Positions 1 to 5,098 of a DNA stretch of 5,098 nt are shown here, piece after piece; positions within the stretch are counted from its first letter, which is position 1, and every line of letters begins with the position of its first letter. The notes below the pieces were generated by a model, which had not been told where the DNA came from, did not search any database, and worked only from the letters and a program-made list of their open reading frames with translations. The stretch is from Nitrososphaerales archaeon (GTDB lineage: Archaea; Thermoproteota; Nitrososphaeria; Nitrososphaerales; CADDZS01): positions 1-5,098 of the forward strand of contig JASHXQ010000213.1 of assembly GCA_030043455.1 (NCBI GenBank), given 5' to 3'. A program made the position numbers and the translations under genes.

Positions 1-86
1 GACTCCACCGCGTCGATCGGCGATCTCTGAGAGCCGGGCTGCTCGGACATGAATCGAAGAAGGCTCGAGCCTAGTGCCTGAATGAA

Positions 87-1367
87 TTGACCTCAAAAAT
101 CCCGTCCGAGACTTGGACCGTCTTTGCAATCACAACCATCGGTAACATCGGATGGTCGGCCACTTTGCCATTTTACGCTGTGTATCTTGTCTCGCGACAC
201 GTTTCATTGGTTGAAATTGGTCTAGTTTATCTTGCCACTGGACTCTTGCTCCTCGTCACCCAGATTCTAGGTGGTCGCCTCGTGGACGAGATCGGCCCCA
301 AGGCGGTCATGCTTTTCTCGTATTCCATCTCACTCGGCGCTGCTCTTTTGCTGGGCCGCCTAATTCAGAATGTCGCACCAATCGGTTGGCTCCTATTATT
401 GTACCCCCTCTTCTCCCTTACTCGGAATATTCCATCTTCCGCTACCTCCGCGATCATGGCGAGCCAGGCCGGAAATCAGAGGTGGACTGGCTTTTCCTTC
501 CTGAACGTCGGGAACAATCTTGGATTCGCCATAGGGCCAGCTGTGGCAGGAATCCTTTCCCAGTATTACGGATACTCCACAGTCTTCTATTTCGCAGCAG
601 TGAGTGCAGTGGCGGCGGATCTGATTACCCTCGTCTTGCTCCGGGATGTCAACAAGCCCAATCAGCGTGGTGTTGAAAGAGATGATGCTAATGCAAAGCA
701 AGCTCCGATTGCACCTCAGAGAAGATGGCTCACCTGGAAGGATGACCGGAGTATCATCCTCTTTCTCGCGCTGGTCTTTGGATCTTTCTATGTGATCGGT
801 TATGAAATACAGCCCATGTCCATTTTCGTGGCGGATTTCCTAGGATTTTCCAATTCGCAGATTGGATATCTCTTTACGACCAATGGGCTTGTCATTGTGA
901 TTCTCCAATTACCCTTTACTCGTTTGTATCGGGAATCCGCGACCAAAAGTAGACTGGTCTTGCCTCTAATCTGGTCTTCTATCTTTGCTGCGGCTTCATT
1001 CCTCATCATTACTTTCTCGAGATCCTTCCCGGAGTTCGAAGTTGCCATGATCGTTCTGACCGTGGGTGAAATCTTTCAAACGGTACCCTCCCAAATGGTG
1101 GTGGCGCTTTTTTCCAAATCTTGGAATCGGGGGACCTATCAGGGATATTATAACGCGGTCACGAGCGCCGGAAGATCGGTAGCTTTCTACGTGGGTCCTG
1201 CGAGCTTTGCTCTCTTTTCGTCGGATCCGTATCTGGGATGGGTATTAGCAGCTGGAATTTCTCTCTTGATAGGTCTGCTTTTCTCTTTCCTCTCACCGTC
1301 TCTTCAGAGACAGTACGATAATCTCAAGAAAATGGAAGACGGCGAATCGCTTTCTCCAGAACTGTAG
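87..1367 (+). CDS. MFS transporter, 12 TM, DHA1-like (drug/solute efflux type)
   Basis: A 426-residue Major Facilitator Superfamily permease of the cytoplasmic membrane, of usual family length. Hydrophobicity read by eye gives six helices (about residues 10-34, 42-62, 71-92, 98-115, 136-157, 163-186), a polar cytoplasmic loop at 187-220 rich in charged residues, then six more (about 222-247, 256-277, 288-310, 317-342, 352-377, 383-404) and a charged tail. The loop between helices 2 and 3 carries a motif A match, GGRLVDEIGPKAVM (62-75). Helix 5 has GFAIGPAVAG (146-155), resembling motif C of proton-coupled exporters, so efflux is a reasonable guess; the substrate cannot be told. The start is TTG: an in-frame TAG at 72-74 limits upstream extension, and TTG 87 is the only usual start before helix 1. 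No clear TATA box or Shine-Dalgarno sequence is seen upstream. Family assignment is confident; exporter role is inference. Confidence 0.9.
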   Translation: MTSKIPSETWTVFAITTIGNIGWSATLPFYAVYLVSRHVSLVEIGLVYLATGLLLLVTQILGGRLVDEIGPKAVMLFSYSISLGAALLLGRLIQNVAPIGWLLLLYPLFSLTRNIPSSATSAIMASQAGNQRWTGFSFLNVGNNLGFAIGPAVAGILSQYYGYSTVFYFAAVSAVAADLITLVLLRDVNKPNQRGVERDDANAKQAPIAPQRRWLTWKDDRSIILFLALVFGSFYVIGYEIQPMSIFVADFLGFSNSQIGYLFTTNGLVIVILQLPFTRLYRESATKSRLVLPLIWSSIFAAASFLIITFSRSFPEFEVAMIVLTVGEIFQTVPSQMVVALFSKSWNRGTYQGYYNAVTSAGRSVAFYVGPASFALFSSDPYLGWVLAAGISLLIGLLFSFLSPSLQRQYDNLKKMEDGESLSPEL

Positions 1368-1403
1368 TCAAATGGACGGAAAGTGAAGTACTGATAGCCA
1401 GGA

Positions 1404-1413
1404 TCCGATCGGA
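1404..1413. repeat. 10-bp perfect palindrome flanked by two GGATCC copies
   Basis: TCCGATCGGA is self-complementary, and copies of the palindromic hexamer GGATCC lie at 1401-1406 and 1414-1419, so two alternative short hairpins are possible. It sits 36 bases after the transporter stop and about 95 bases before the glycosyltransferase start. No T-run follows, so a terminator is not well supported; an operator for a dimeric regulator or chance are alternatives. Confidence 0.35.
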
Positions 1414-1507
1414 GGATCCGTTCAGGCGCTGAGCAGTTTCTGTATCTCGAGATTCTGAGGCAACTAGATATTTCGGTTTGTGATCGCTTCTACATATACC
1501 GAGTACT

Positions 1508-2548
1508 ATGTCACAACCGAGAGACGAGAAATTCTTCTGGCGAAAAAACTTCCCGGACGTATCCTCCTCTCTGCCAGTGGAAAATCTCGTGGAAGCGACG
1601 AGCTTTGAAACCGTGAATCACGACAGGGCTCTCTCCACGACAGTTACGAGAACAGTAGCTCGCCCCAGTCCGAGAACGTTGCAGGAATCCAAACTGATCG
1701 TCGGGATTCCCGCTCACAACGCAGAGGCCTCCATAGCGAAAGCCGTGGTCGAGCTACGATCCCTGAATGCGGATATCATCATTTGCGACGATTTTTCCAC
1801 AGATGCTACGGAAGATATAGCCAGAGAACTGGGATGCAAGGTGATCAAACATCCGAGGGAACTCGGCTTCTCTGACTGTATAACGTCGCTATTTCTCGCC
1901 GCGAGAAGAGTTCATGCAACCGATCTACTTACGGTTGACGTAGGAATGGACTTTACATTGCGTGACGTATTCAACCTCCTGGAAAAAGTACAAACAGGAC
2001 AGTGCGATATCGCGATAGGCTCAGATCACTCTAGGGATGAGTCATCCTCTGAGAATCCAGTCGATCGCGTGCAAGACACTTATTCACTTTTTCGTGCCTA
2101 TGGTAGGCGGGCGCTGGGATTGATAGCGCCAGCTGGCACCACCAGTGTTGTCATGGAGTATGATGTGTTGGATTTTGCCAAACAGCAGAATTTGAAAGTG
2201 AAGGAATTTTCCATCAGCTCGGCCCCCATCGACCTCGAGTCGGAAATAAATGGAACTTTAGCCAACAAGCTGAAAGCGATTCCCGGCAAGATTGAAGGAT
2301 CGCTTAACAGAACCCTTGGTTTGGTCGCGTTTAGATATCCCCTGCTTGTTTTAGGGACTCCCGCCCTTGCTATGCTGGTCGCAGCGGGATTTCAGACTGC
2401 CGAAACTTTGGAATTTTGGCGCACGGGTACACAGCTGAATACCGGATTTTACTACGCGGGTTTCGACCTGGTGGTCTCTCTGATTTTGGGCGTAGGGGCA
2501 CTTGTCTTGAAATCGGGAAGCAATTCGAGACCAACAAGGCGCGGCTAA
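1508..2548 (+). CDS. Divergent family 2 glycosyltransferase with C-terminal membrane hairpin
   Basis: A 346-residue protein related to polyprenyl-phosphate sugar transferases (dolichol-phosphate mannose synthase-like GT2). Residues 1-60 are polar, probably disordered, and unlike the family core. The GT-A fold starts at KLIVGIPAHNAEASI (62-76), followed by the nucleotide-binding strand end CDDFSTDAT (93-101) and a typical ELGCKVIKHPRELGF (107-121). Two transmembrane helices follow at about 276-296 and 317-335, with the family-like TGTQLNTG connector (306-313) and a basic tail. Such enzymes normally transfer a sugar from a nucleotide donor to a lipid phosphate at the cytoplasmic membrane face. 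Key positions are altered: the usual DxD metal site reads DVG (144-146), the usual GSR reads GSD (171-173), and SGFRAY reads SLFRAY (193-198) after a shortened linker. It may have changed activity or none. The ATG start lacks a clear Shine-Dalgarno; a weak TATA-like TAGATATTT lies at 1465-1473. Fold confident, activity uncertain. Confidence 0.85.
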   Translation: MSQPRDEKFFWRKNFPDVSSSLPVENLVEATSFETVNHDRALSTTVTRTVARPSPRTLQESKLIVGIPAHNAEASIAKAVVELRSLNADIIICDDFSTDATEDIARELGCKVIKHPRELGFSDCITSLFLAARRVHATDLLTVDVGMDFTLRDVFNLLEKVQTGQCDIAIGSDHSRDESSSENPVDRVQDTYSLFRAYGRRALGLIAPAGTTSVVMEYDVLDFAKQQNLKVKEFSISSAPIDLESEINGTLANKLKAIPGKIEGSLNRTLGLVAFRYPLLVLGTPALAMLVAAGFQTAETLEFWRTGTQLNTGFYYAGFDLVVSLILGVGALVLKSGSNSRPTRRG

Positions 2549-2680
2549 GAAGTTAAGTTCGAGAGTTACTCATCGCACCATCTGCCCGACCATCCAAGAT
2601 TGACTCTATACTTTTCCAAATGGCACAATGGTTTCTTCGTCCCTGCGCACATGGACGGAACTCATCTGCCCTTTAGTCTC

Positions 2681-2692
2681 AAAACCTTATAA
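2681..2692 (+). promoter_or_regulatory. BRE/TATA box of trpB2
   Basis: TTATAA at 2687-2692 is preceded by the A-rich AAAACC (2681-2686), resembling an archaeal TFB-recognition element plus TATA box. Its centre is about 27 bases before GTG 2717, the spacing expected if transcription begins at that codon (leaderless mRNA). It also contains an in-frame TAA (2690-2692) that bars any start further upstream. Confidence 0.6.
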
Positions 2693-2716
2693 CAAAATCC
2701 GGATTTTTTGATCGCC

Positions 2717-4081
2717 GTGCCATCAAAGAGTTACGCCGATCGGAAGTACGGTGCCCTTTTGGATCCTGAGGAGCTTCCGAAAAGGTGGTACAATATTGTT
2801 CCGGATCTACCGGAAAAGCTGGCTCCCATGCTTAATCCTCACACTCGCGAGCCCATGGGTCCAAAGGATTTCGAGAAATTATTTCCCAAAGAGCTCGTAA
2901 AACAGCAATTCTCGATGGAAAGATGGTTCGATATTCCGGAGCCGGTATGGGATGCGTACCGGAGGCTGCCTAGGCCTTCACCCCTGGTTCGCGCGCGGCG
3001 CCTAGAGAAATTTCTGAAGACTCCCGCGAAGATCTATTACAAGGCAGAGCAGATGACTCCGGTGGGTAGCATGAAGCCGAACAGCGCCCTTCCCCAGGCC
3101 TTCTACGCGAAGAAGCAGGGTCTGGATATGGCCGTGTCAGAGACGGGAGCCGGGCAGTGGGGTTCAGCTCTCGCCATGTCCTGCTCTTGGTTTGACCTCC
3201 CCGTGCGGATCTATATGGTACGGGTCAGCTCGAAGCAAAAACCGGGAAGGAAAGTCATGATGGAAACTTATGGTGCTGAGGTTCTCGAATCTCCCAGCCA
3301 GAATACCAAGATCGGCAGAAAACTCCTCGCGGAAAATCCCGATCACCCTGGATCTCTAGGAATTGCCATAAGCGAAGCCATCGAAGACACTTTTGCTACG
3401 GAAGGTTCAAGGTATCTTCTGGCGTCGGCGTTCAACTACGCCCTCGCTCATCAGACAATTATTGGACTGGAAACGATGAAACAATTTGAACTTCTCGATG
3501 AAACTCCGGACGTAATGTGTGGGTGCATAGGTGGCGGATCGAACTATTCCGGTTTCATCTACCCATTCGTTAGGGAGAAACTTCGCGGGAAGATCGAGAC
3601 CGAGTTTATGGCATGCGAGCCCAGTGCGGTACCGTCTACTACGCGAGGCACATTCACTTACGACTATGCAGACACCGCGGAGCAGACTCCGCTCGTGAAA
3701 ATGTTCACTGTGGGACACAGTTTCGCCAATCCCCCGATTCATGCCGGGGGTCTGAGGTACCACGGAAAAGCTCCCAGCCTGTCTCTCCTGATTTACAAAA
3801 AAGTCGTGAATTCGGTCTCCTACCCCCAGTCCAAGATCTTCGAAGCGGCGAAGATTTTTGCGAAGACCGAAGGCGTGATTACTGCCCCTGAGTCAGCCCA
3901 TGGTTTGAGATTTGCCATCGACGAGGCTCTTCGGTGCAAGAGAACGAACGAGAGAAAAGTGATCGCTTTCAATAACTGTGGTCACGGCCTTCTAGATCTG
4001 TCAGCCTACGACGAATACAATCACAACAAACTGGTGGACTGGAGTCCCGAGGAAGTCATGGTTCCCCAGTACGTCACTTGA
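2717..4081 (+). CDS. trpB2: Tryptophan synthase beta chain-like PLP enzyme, TrpB2 class
   Basis: A cytoplasmic fold-type II PLP enzyme; TrpB2 members condense indole with L-serine to give L-tryptophan and can act without TrpA. Counting from GTG 2717 (454 residues, normal TrpB2 length), the N-terminal LPKRWYNIVPDLP (20-32) is the TrpB2 signature. The PLP lysine is K120 in GSMKPN (117-122). The catalytic glutamate is E142 in ETGAGQWG. The phosphate-binding loop is GCIGGGSNYSG (269-279). PPIHAGGLRYHG (339-350), APESAH (390-395) and GHGLLDLSAYD (422-432) are all typical. Two residues are odd: the histidine normally before the PLP lysine is M119, and the serine of the C-terminal NLSGHG motif is C421. 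TTG 2708 is an alternative start adding three residues, but the TATA box is only about 18 bases before it, favouring GTG. No trpA or other trp gene is nearby, so this looks like an orphan copy. Serine or phosphoserine metabolism is an alternative role. Confidence 0.93.
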   Translation: MPSKSYADRKYGALLDPEELPKRWYNIVPDLPEKLAPMLNPHTREPMGPKDFEKLFPKELVKQQFSMERWFDIPEPVWDAYRRLPRPSPLVRARRLEKFLKTPAKIYYKAEQMTPVGSMKPNSALPQAFYAKKQGLDMAVSETGAGQWGSALAMSCSWFDLPVRIYMVRVSSKQKPGRKVMMETYGAEVLESPSQNTKIGRKLLAENPDHPGSLGIAISEAIEDTFATEGSRYLLASAFNYALAHQTIIGLETMKQFELLDETPDVMCGCIGGGSNYSGFIYPFVREKLRGKIETEFMACEPSAVPSTTRGTFTYDYADTAEQTPLVKMFTVGHSFANPPIHAGGLRYHGKAPSLSLLIYKKVVNSVSYPQSKIFEAAKIFAKTEGVITAPESAHGLRFAIDEALRCKRTNERKVIAFNNCGHGLLDLSAYDEYNHNKLVDWSPEEVMVPQYVT

Positions 4082-4142
4082 GCTTCTCAATCAGTCTCCC
4101 CGCAGGACCTCGGGAACTCGGCCTCGAAACTAGAGATCCACT

Positions 4143-4150
4143 CTAAATAC
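4143..4150 (+). promoter_or_regulatory. TATA-like box of the 113-residue protein gene
   Basis: CTAAATAC is an A/T-rich, TATA-like octamer centred about 29 bases before the ATG at 4176, in an otherwise G/C-richer gap. The spacing fits a leaderless or nearly leaderless transcript. No convincing upstream purine-rich BRE is visible, so support rests on position and composition. Confidence 0.45.
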
Positions 4151-4175
4151 ACCCTATTTGGACGCGTAGAACGAA

Positions 4176-4517
4176 ATGGACGAAAGGCAGACCTGGAAGA
4201 TTTTGCAGTCAAATCTCCCAGCGTTAGTACAAAACATGCTAACTCTCGGACCAAATGAATCGATCGCTGTCTACTGCGATCCTTCGGGCCGAAATCTTAC
4301 CTTTGGTAAACCGGATGATGCAATGAATGTAAAATTGTGCCAATTATCCCCTCCCAATTTGGAAGACAGTTATGATATCCATCCAAAGGGGAATGGTTAC
4401 GTGACCGGCGATGGTGATGAAATTTCCAAAGAGGACTTTCCTGACTATCTCGCCCAGACGATAAAGGGCATCATCGATGGAGGAGGAGAATGGGGTTGGG
4501 AGTTCAAGCTCTCTTGA
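4176..4517 (+). CDS. Small acidic soluble protein of unknown function
   Basis: A 113-residue protein I do not recognise. It has no signal peptide or membrane segment and is acidic (about 18 Asp/Glu against 9 Lys/Arg by count). It reads as a compact alpha/beta domain: an amphipathic N-terminal helix (about 5-24), a hydrophobic strand SIAVYCD (29-35), a probable second strand VKLCQL (52-57), a polar loop with YVTGDGDEISKED (75-87), a helix YLAQTIKGIIDG (91-102) and a Trp-rich end GEWGWEFKLS (104-113). Two cysteines (34, 55) are present, but no CxxC or other metal motif. It lies 94 bases after trpB2 with its own TATA-like box, so co-transcription is not required, and it converges with the gene at 4599-4751. 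Being real is likely: full-length open frame, ATG start, protein-like pattern and placed promoter. Function is not inferable. Confidence 0.75.
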   Translation: MDERQTWKILQSNLPALVQNMLTLGPNESIAVYCDPSGRNLTFGKPDDAMNVKLCQLSPPNLEDSYDIHPKGNGYVTGDGDEISKEDFPDYLAQTIKGIIDGGGEWGWEFKLS

Positions 4518-4544
4518 CTGGGACAGAGATCCGAGGTACTACGC

Positions 4545-4555
4545 TTTTCGTTTCT
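4545..4555 (+). terminator. Possible T-rich terminator after the 113-residue protein gene
   Basis: TTTTCGTTTCT lies 28 bases past the stop codon, in the gap between two convergent genes. Archaeal RNA polymerase commonly stops at short T-rich tracts without a stable hairpin. A short dyad TGTCT-T-AGACA follows at 4566-4576 and could serve either direction. Both signals are weak. Confidence 0.3.
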
Positions 4556-4598
4556 AACGAGCTCCTGTCTTAGACAACTTGGGAGGCTTGCCGGAATT

Positions 4599-4751
4599 CT
4601 AGATTGGATTTACAACTCTGCGCCTACCATAAAGAAACGTGATGATGCCCACAATCAGAACAAGTATTCCCAGCAACAAAGACACGAAAAGAAATAGAAA
4701 AAGGCCGACGAGAATAAGGACGAGACCGATATTCCGTGTCCAGTTTGGCAT
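4599..4751 (-). CDS. 50-residue two-helix membrane protein
   Basis: A minus-strand frame from ATG (4749-4751) to TAG (4599-4601) encodes 50 residues beginning MPNWTRNIG. Residues 8-22 and about 24-41 are almost wholly Leu, Val, Ile, Phe and Gly and form two closely spaced transmembrane helices or one long bent helix. The end is basic, YGRRRVVNPI (41-50), which by the positive-inside rule should face the cytoplasm. A TATA-like box lies about 26 bases upstream, giving a leaderless transcript. No catalytic residue is present; the protein could be a small structural or regulatory membrane peptide, and I recognise no named family. A longer minus-strand frame (4655-4879) overlaps it but gives a Ser/Cys/Phe-rich sequence that looks like the same DNA read out of frame. 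The gene is too short for many gene callers; I judge it likely real from its composition, ending and promoter position. Confidence 0.65.
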   Translation of the reverse strand: MPNWTRNIGLVLILVGLFLFLFVSLLLGILVLIVGIITFLYGRRRVVNPI

Positions 4752-4773
4752 GTCGAAACATCCGTGAGTGCCG

Positions 4774-4781
4774 TACTATTT
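4774..4781 (-). promoter_or_regulatory. TATA-like box of the 50-residue membrane protein gene
   Basis: Read on the minus strand this is AAATAGTA, centred about 26 bases before the ATG whose first base is 4751. The distance closely matches that of the trpB2 TATA box to its GTG. No clear BRE precedes it, so confidence is moderate. Confidence 0.4.
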
Positions 4782-4909
4782 CTGGGTAGCTCTAGCACAG
4801 CGATTCCCGCGCTTTTCGTTCCTGCAAGGAAGGGCATCACATCTTCACTCTCCGTATTCTGGAAAAGAGCTCCAGACACGATTGCCTTAACTCAAGATAA
4901 ACTAGTTCT

Positions 4910-4920
4910 TAGAAAATTAG
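4910..4920 (-). terminator. Possible T-rich terminator after the partial regulator gene
   Basis: On the minus strand, CTAATTTTCTA begins 24 bases beyond the regulator stop codon. It is a short T-rich tract of the type used for archaeal termination, without a strong hairpin. The rest of the 4752-4943 gap shows no gene I can support. Confidence 0.3.
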
Positions 4921-4943
4921 ACTGATGAAATCGAGAACATCGT

Positions 4944-5098
4944 TCAGTACACGTATGAAGGAGTGCGTGATGCTTTCAGGTTCGCAATCAAAACCTCCTC
5001 ACCGATCATTTCCGAAACCCCTTTGATCTGTTTTGCCAATTCCTCGCCCTTCCTGGTTAAAAAATAAAATTTTGCTCGTATGATGCCATGCTCTCCCA
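4944..5098 (-). CDS. C-terminal end of a winged helix-turn-helix regulator (partial)
   Basis: A minus-strand frame enters from the right edge of the window and ends at TGA (4944-4946), giving the last 50 residues of a protein whose start lies outside. It opens with GEHGIIRAKFYFLTRKGEEL, which matches the wing beta-hairpin followed by the last helix of archaeal winged-helix DNA-binding domains (the common pattern is a hydrophobic strand, YxLTxKG, then an acidic helix). The helix runs on through AKQIKGVSEMIGEEVLIANL and the protein finishes with a short polar tail, SRTPSYVY. It probably acts as a DNA-binding transcription factor; targets are unknown. It precedes the 50-residue membrane protein gene on the same strand, 192 bases apart, but the TATA-like box of the latter suggests separate transcription. 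PadR-like and MarR-like relatives cannot be separated from this fragment. No start can be assigned within the window. Confidence 0.65.
   Translation of the reverse strand, partial: GEHGIIRAKFYFLTRKGEELAKQIKGVSEMIGEEVLIANLKASRTPSYVY

Noticed and set aside
3..74. Possible C-terminal tail of an upstream gene ending at TAG 72-74
   Set aside because: An open stretch of 23 codons at a window edge with no recognisable motif; it cannot be told from chance.
1488..1500. TACATATACC as the TATA box for the glycosyltransferase
   Set aside because: It is only about 12 bases before the ATG, so transcription would begin inside the coding region. The weaker TAGATATTT at 1465-1473 is better placed.
2620..2676. 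18-residue plus-strand frame starting ATG at 2620 in the gap before trpB2, considered as a trp leader peptide
   Set aside because: It has a single Trp, no attenuator-like hairpins or T-run follow, and the trpB2 TATA box lies downstream of it, so it would not be on the trpB2 transcript.
2549..2680. Search for a tRNA or structured RNA between the glycosyltransferase and trpB2 genes
   Set aside because: No cloverleaf, T-loop consensus or strong long hairpin is visible by eye.
3407..3763. 118-residue minus-strand frame inside trpB2
   Set aside because: It is fully antisense to a confidently identified enzyme with all motifs in frame; a shadow of codon use.
4655..4879. 74-residue minus-strand frame
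   Set aside because: It overlaps the 50-residue membrane protein in another frame. Its end (Ser/Phe/Cys-rich) looks like the hydrophobic gene read out of frame, its first half has no protein-like pattern, and the TATA-like box lies inside it.
4924..5025. 33-residue plus-strand frame starting ATG at 4924
   Set aside because: Short, low-complexity Ser/Pro/Lys composition, and antisense to the winged-helix fragment.

Overview
This window looks archaeal. The evidence is a stand-alone TrpB2-type tryptophan synthase beta chain, an archaeal-style family 2 glycosyltransferase with a C-terminal membrane hairpin, non-ATG starts, no clear Shine-Dalgarno sequences, and TATA-like boxes about 27 bases upstream of three start codons (the geometry of leaderless archaeal transcripts). 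Base composition is moderate, near half G+C by eye. A relative of Nitrososphaeria (Thaumarchaeota) would fit, but that placement is inference and cannot be settled from this sequence.

Layout: four genes lie on the plus strand. They are an MFS transporter (87-1367), a divergent membrane-anchored GT2 glycosyltransferase (1508-2548), TrpB2 (2717-4081) and a small acidic soluble protein of unknown function (4176-4517). Gaps of about 95 to 170 bases separate them, and two have their own TATA-like box, so they are probably separate transcripts rather than one operon. Two features then converge from the minus strand: a 50-residue two-helix membrane protein (4599-4751) and the C-terminal end of a winged-helix regulator that runs off the window (4944-5098). 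There is no gene-free stretch longer than about 200 bases.

How the genes work together: I see no shared pathway. TrpB2 makes tryptophan from indole and serine in its family, but no trpA or other trp gene is present. The transporter substrate and glycosyltransferase acceptor are unknown. I see no mobile element, CRISPR array, RNA gene or defence system. The points most worth a second look are the altered catalytic motifs of the glycosyltransferase, two unusual active-site residues in TrpB2, and the small membrane protein, which is easily missed because a longer shadow reading frame overlaps it.
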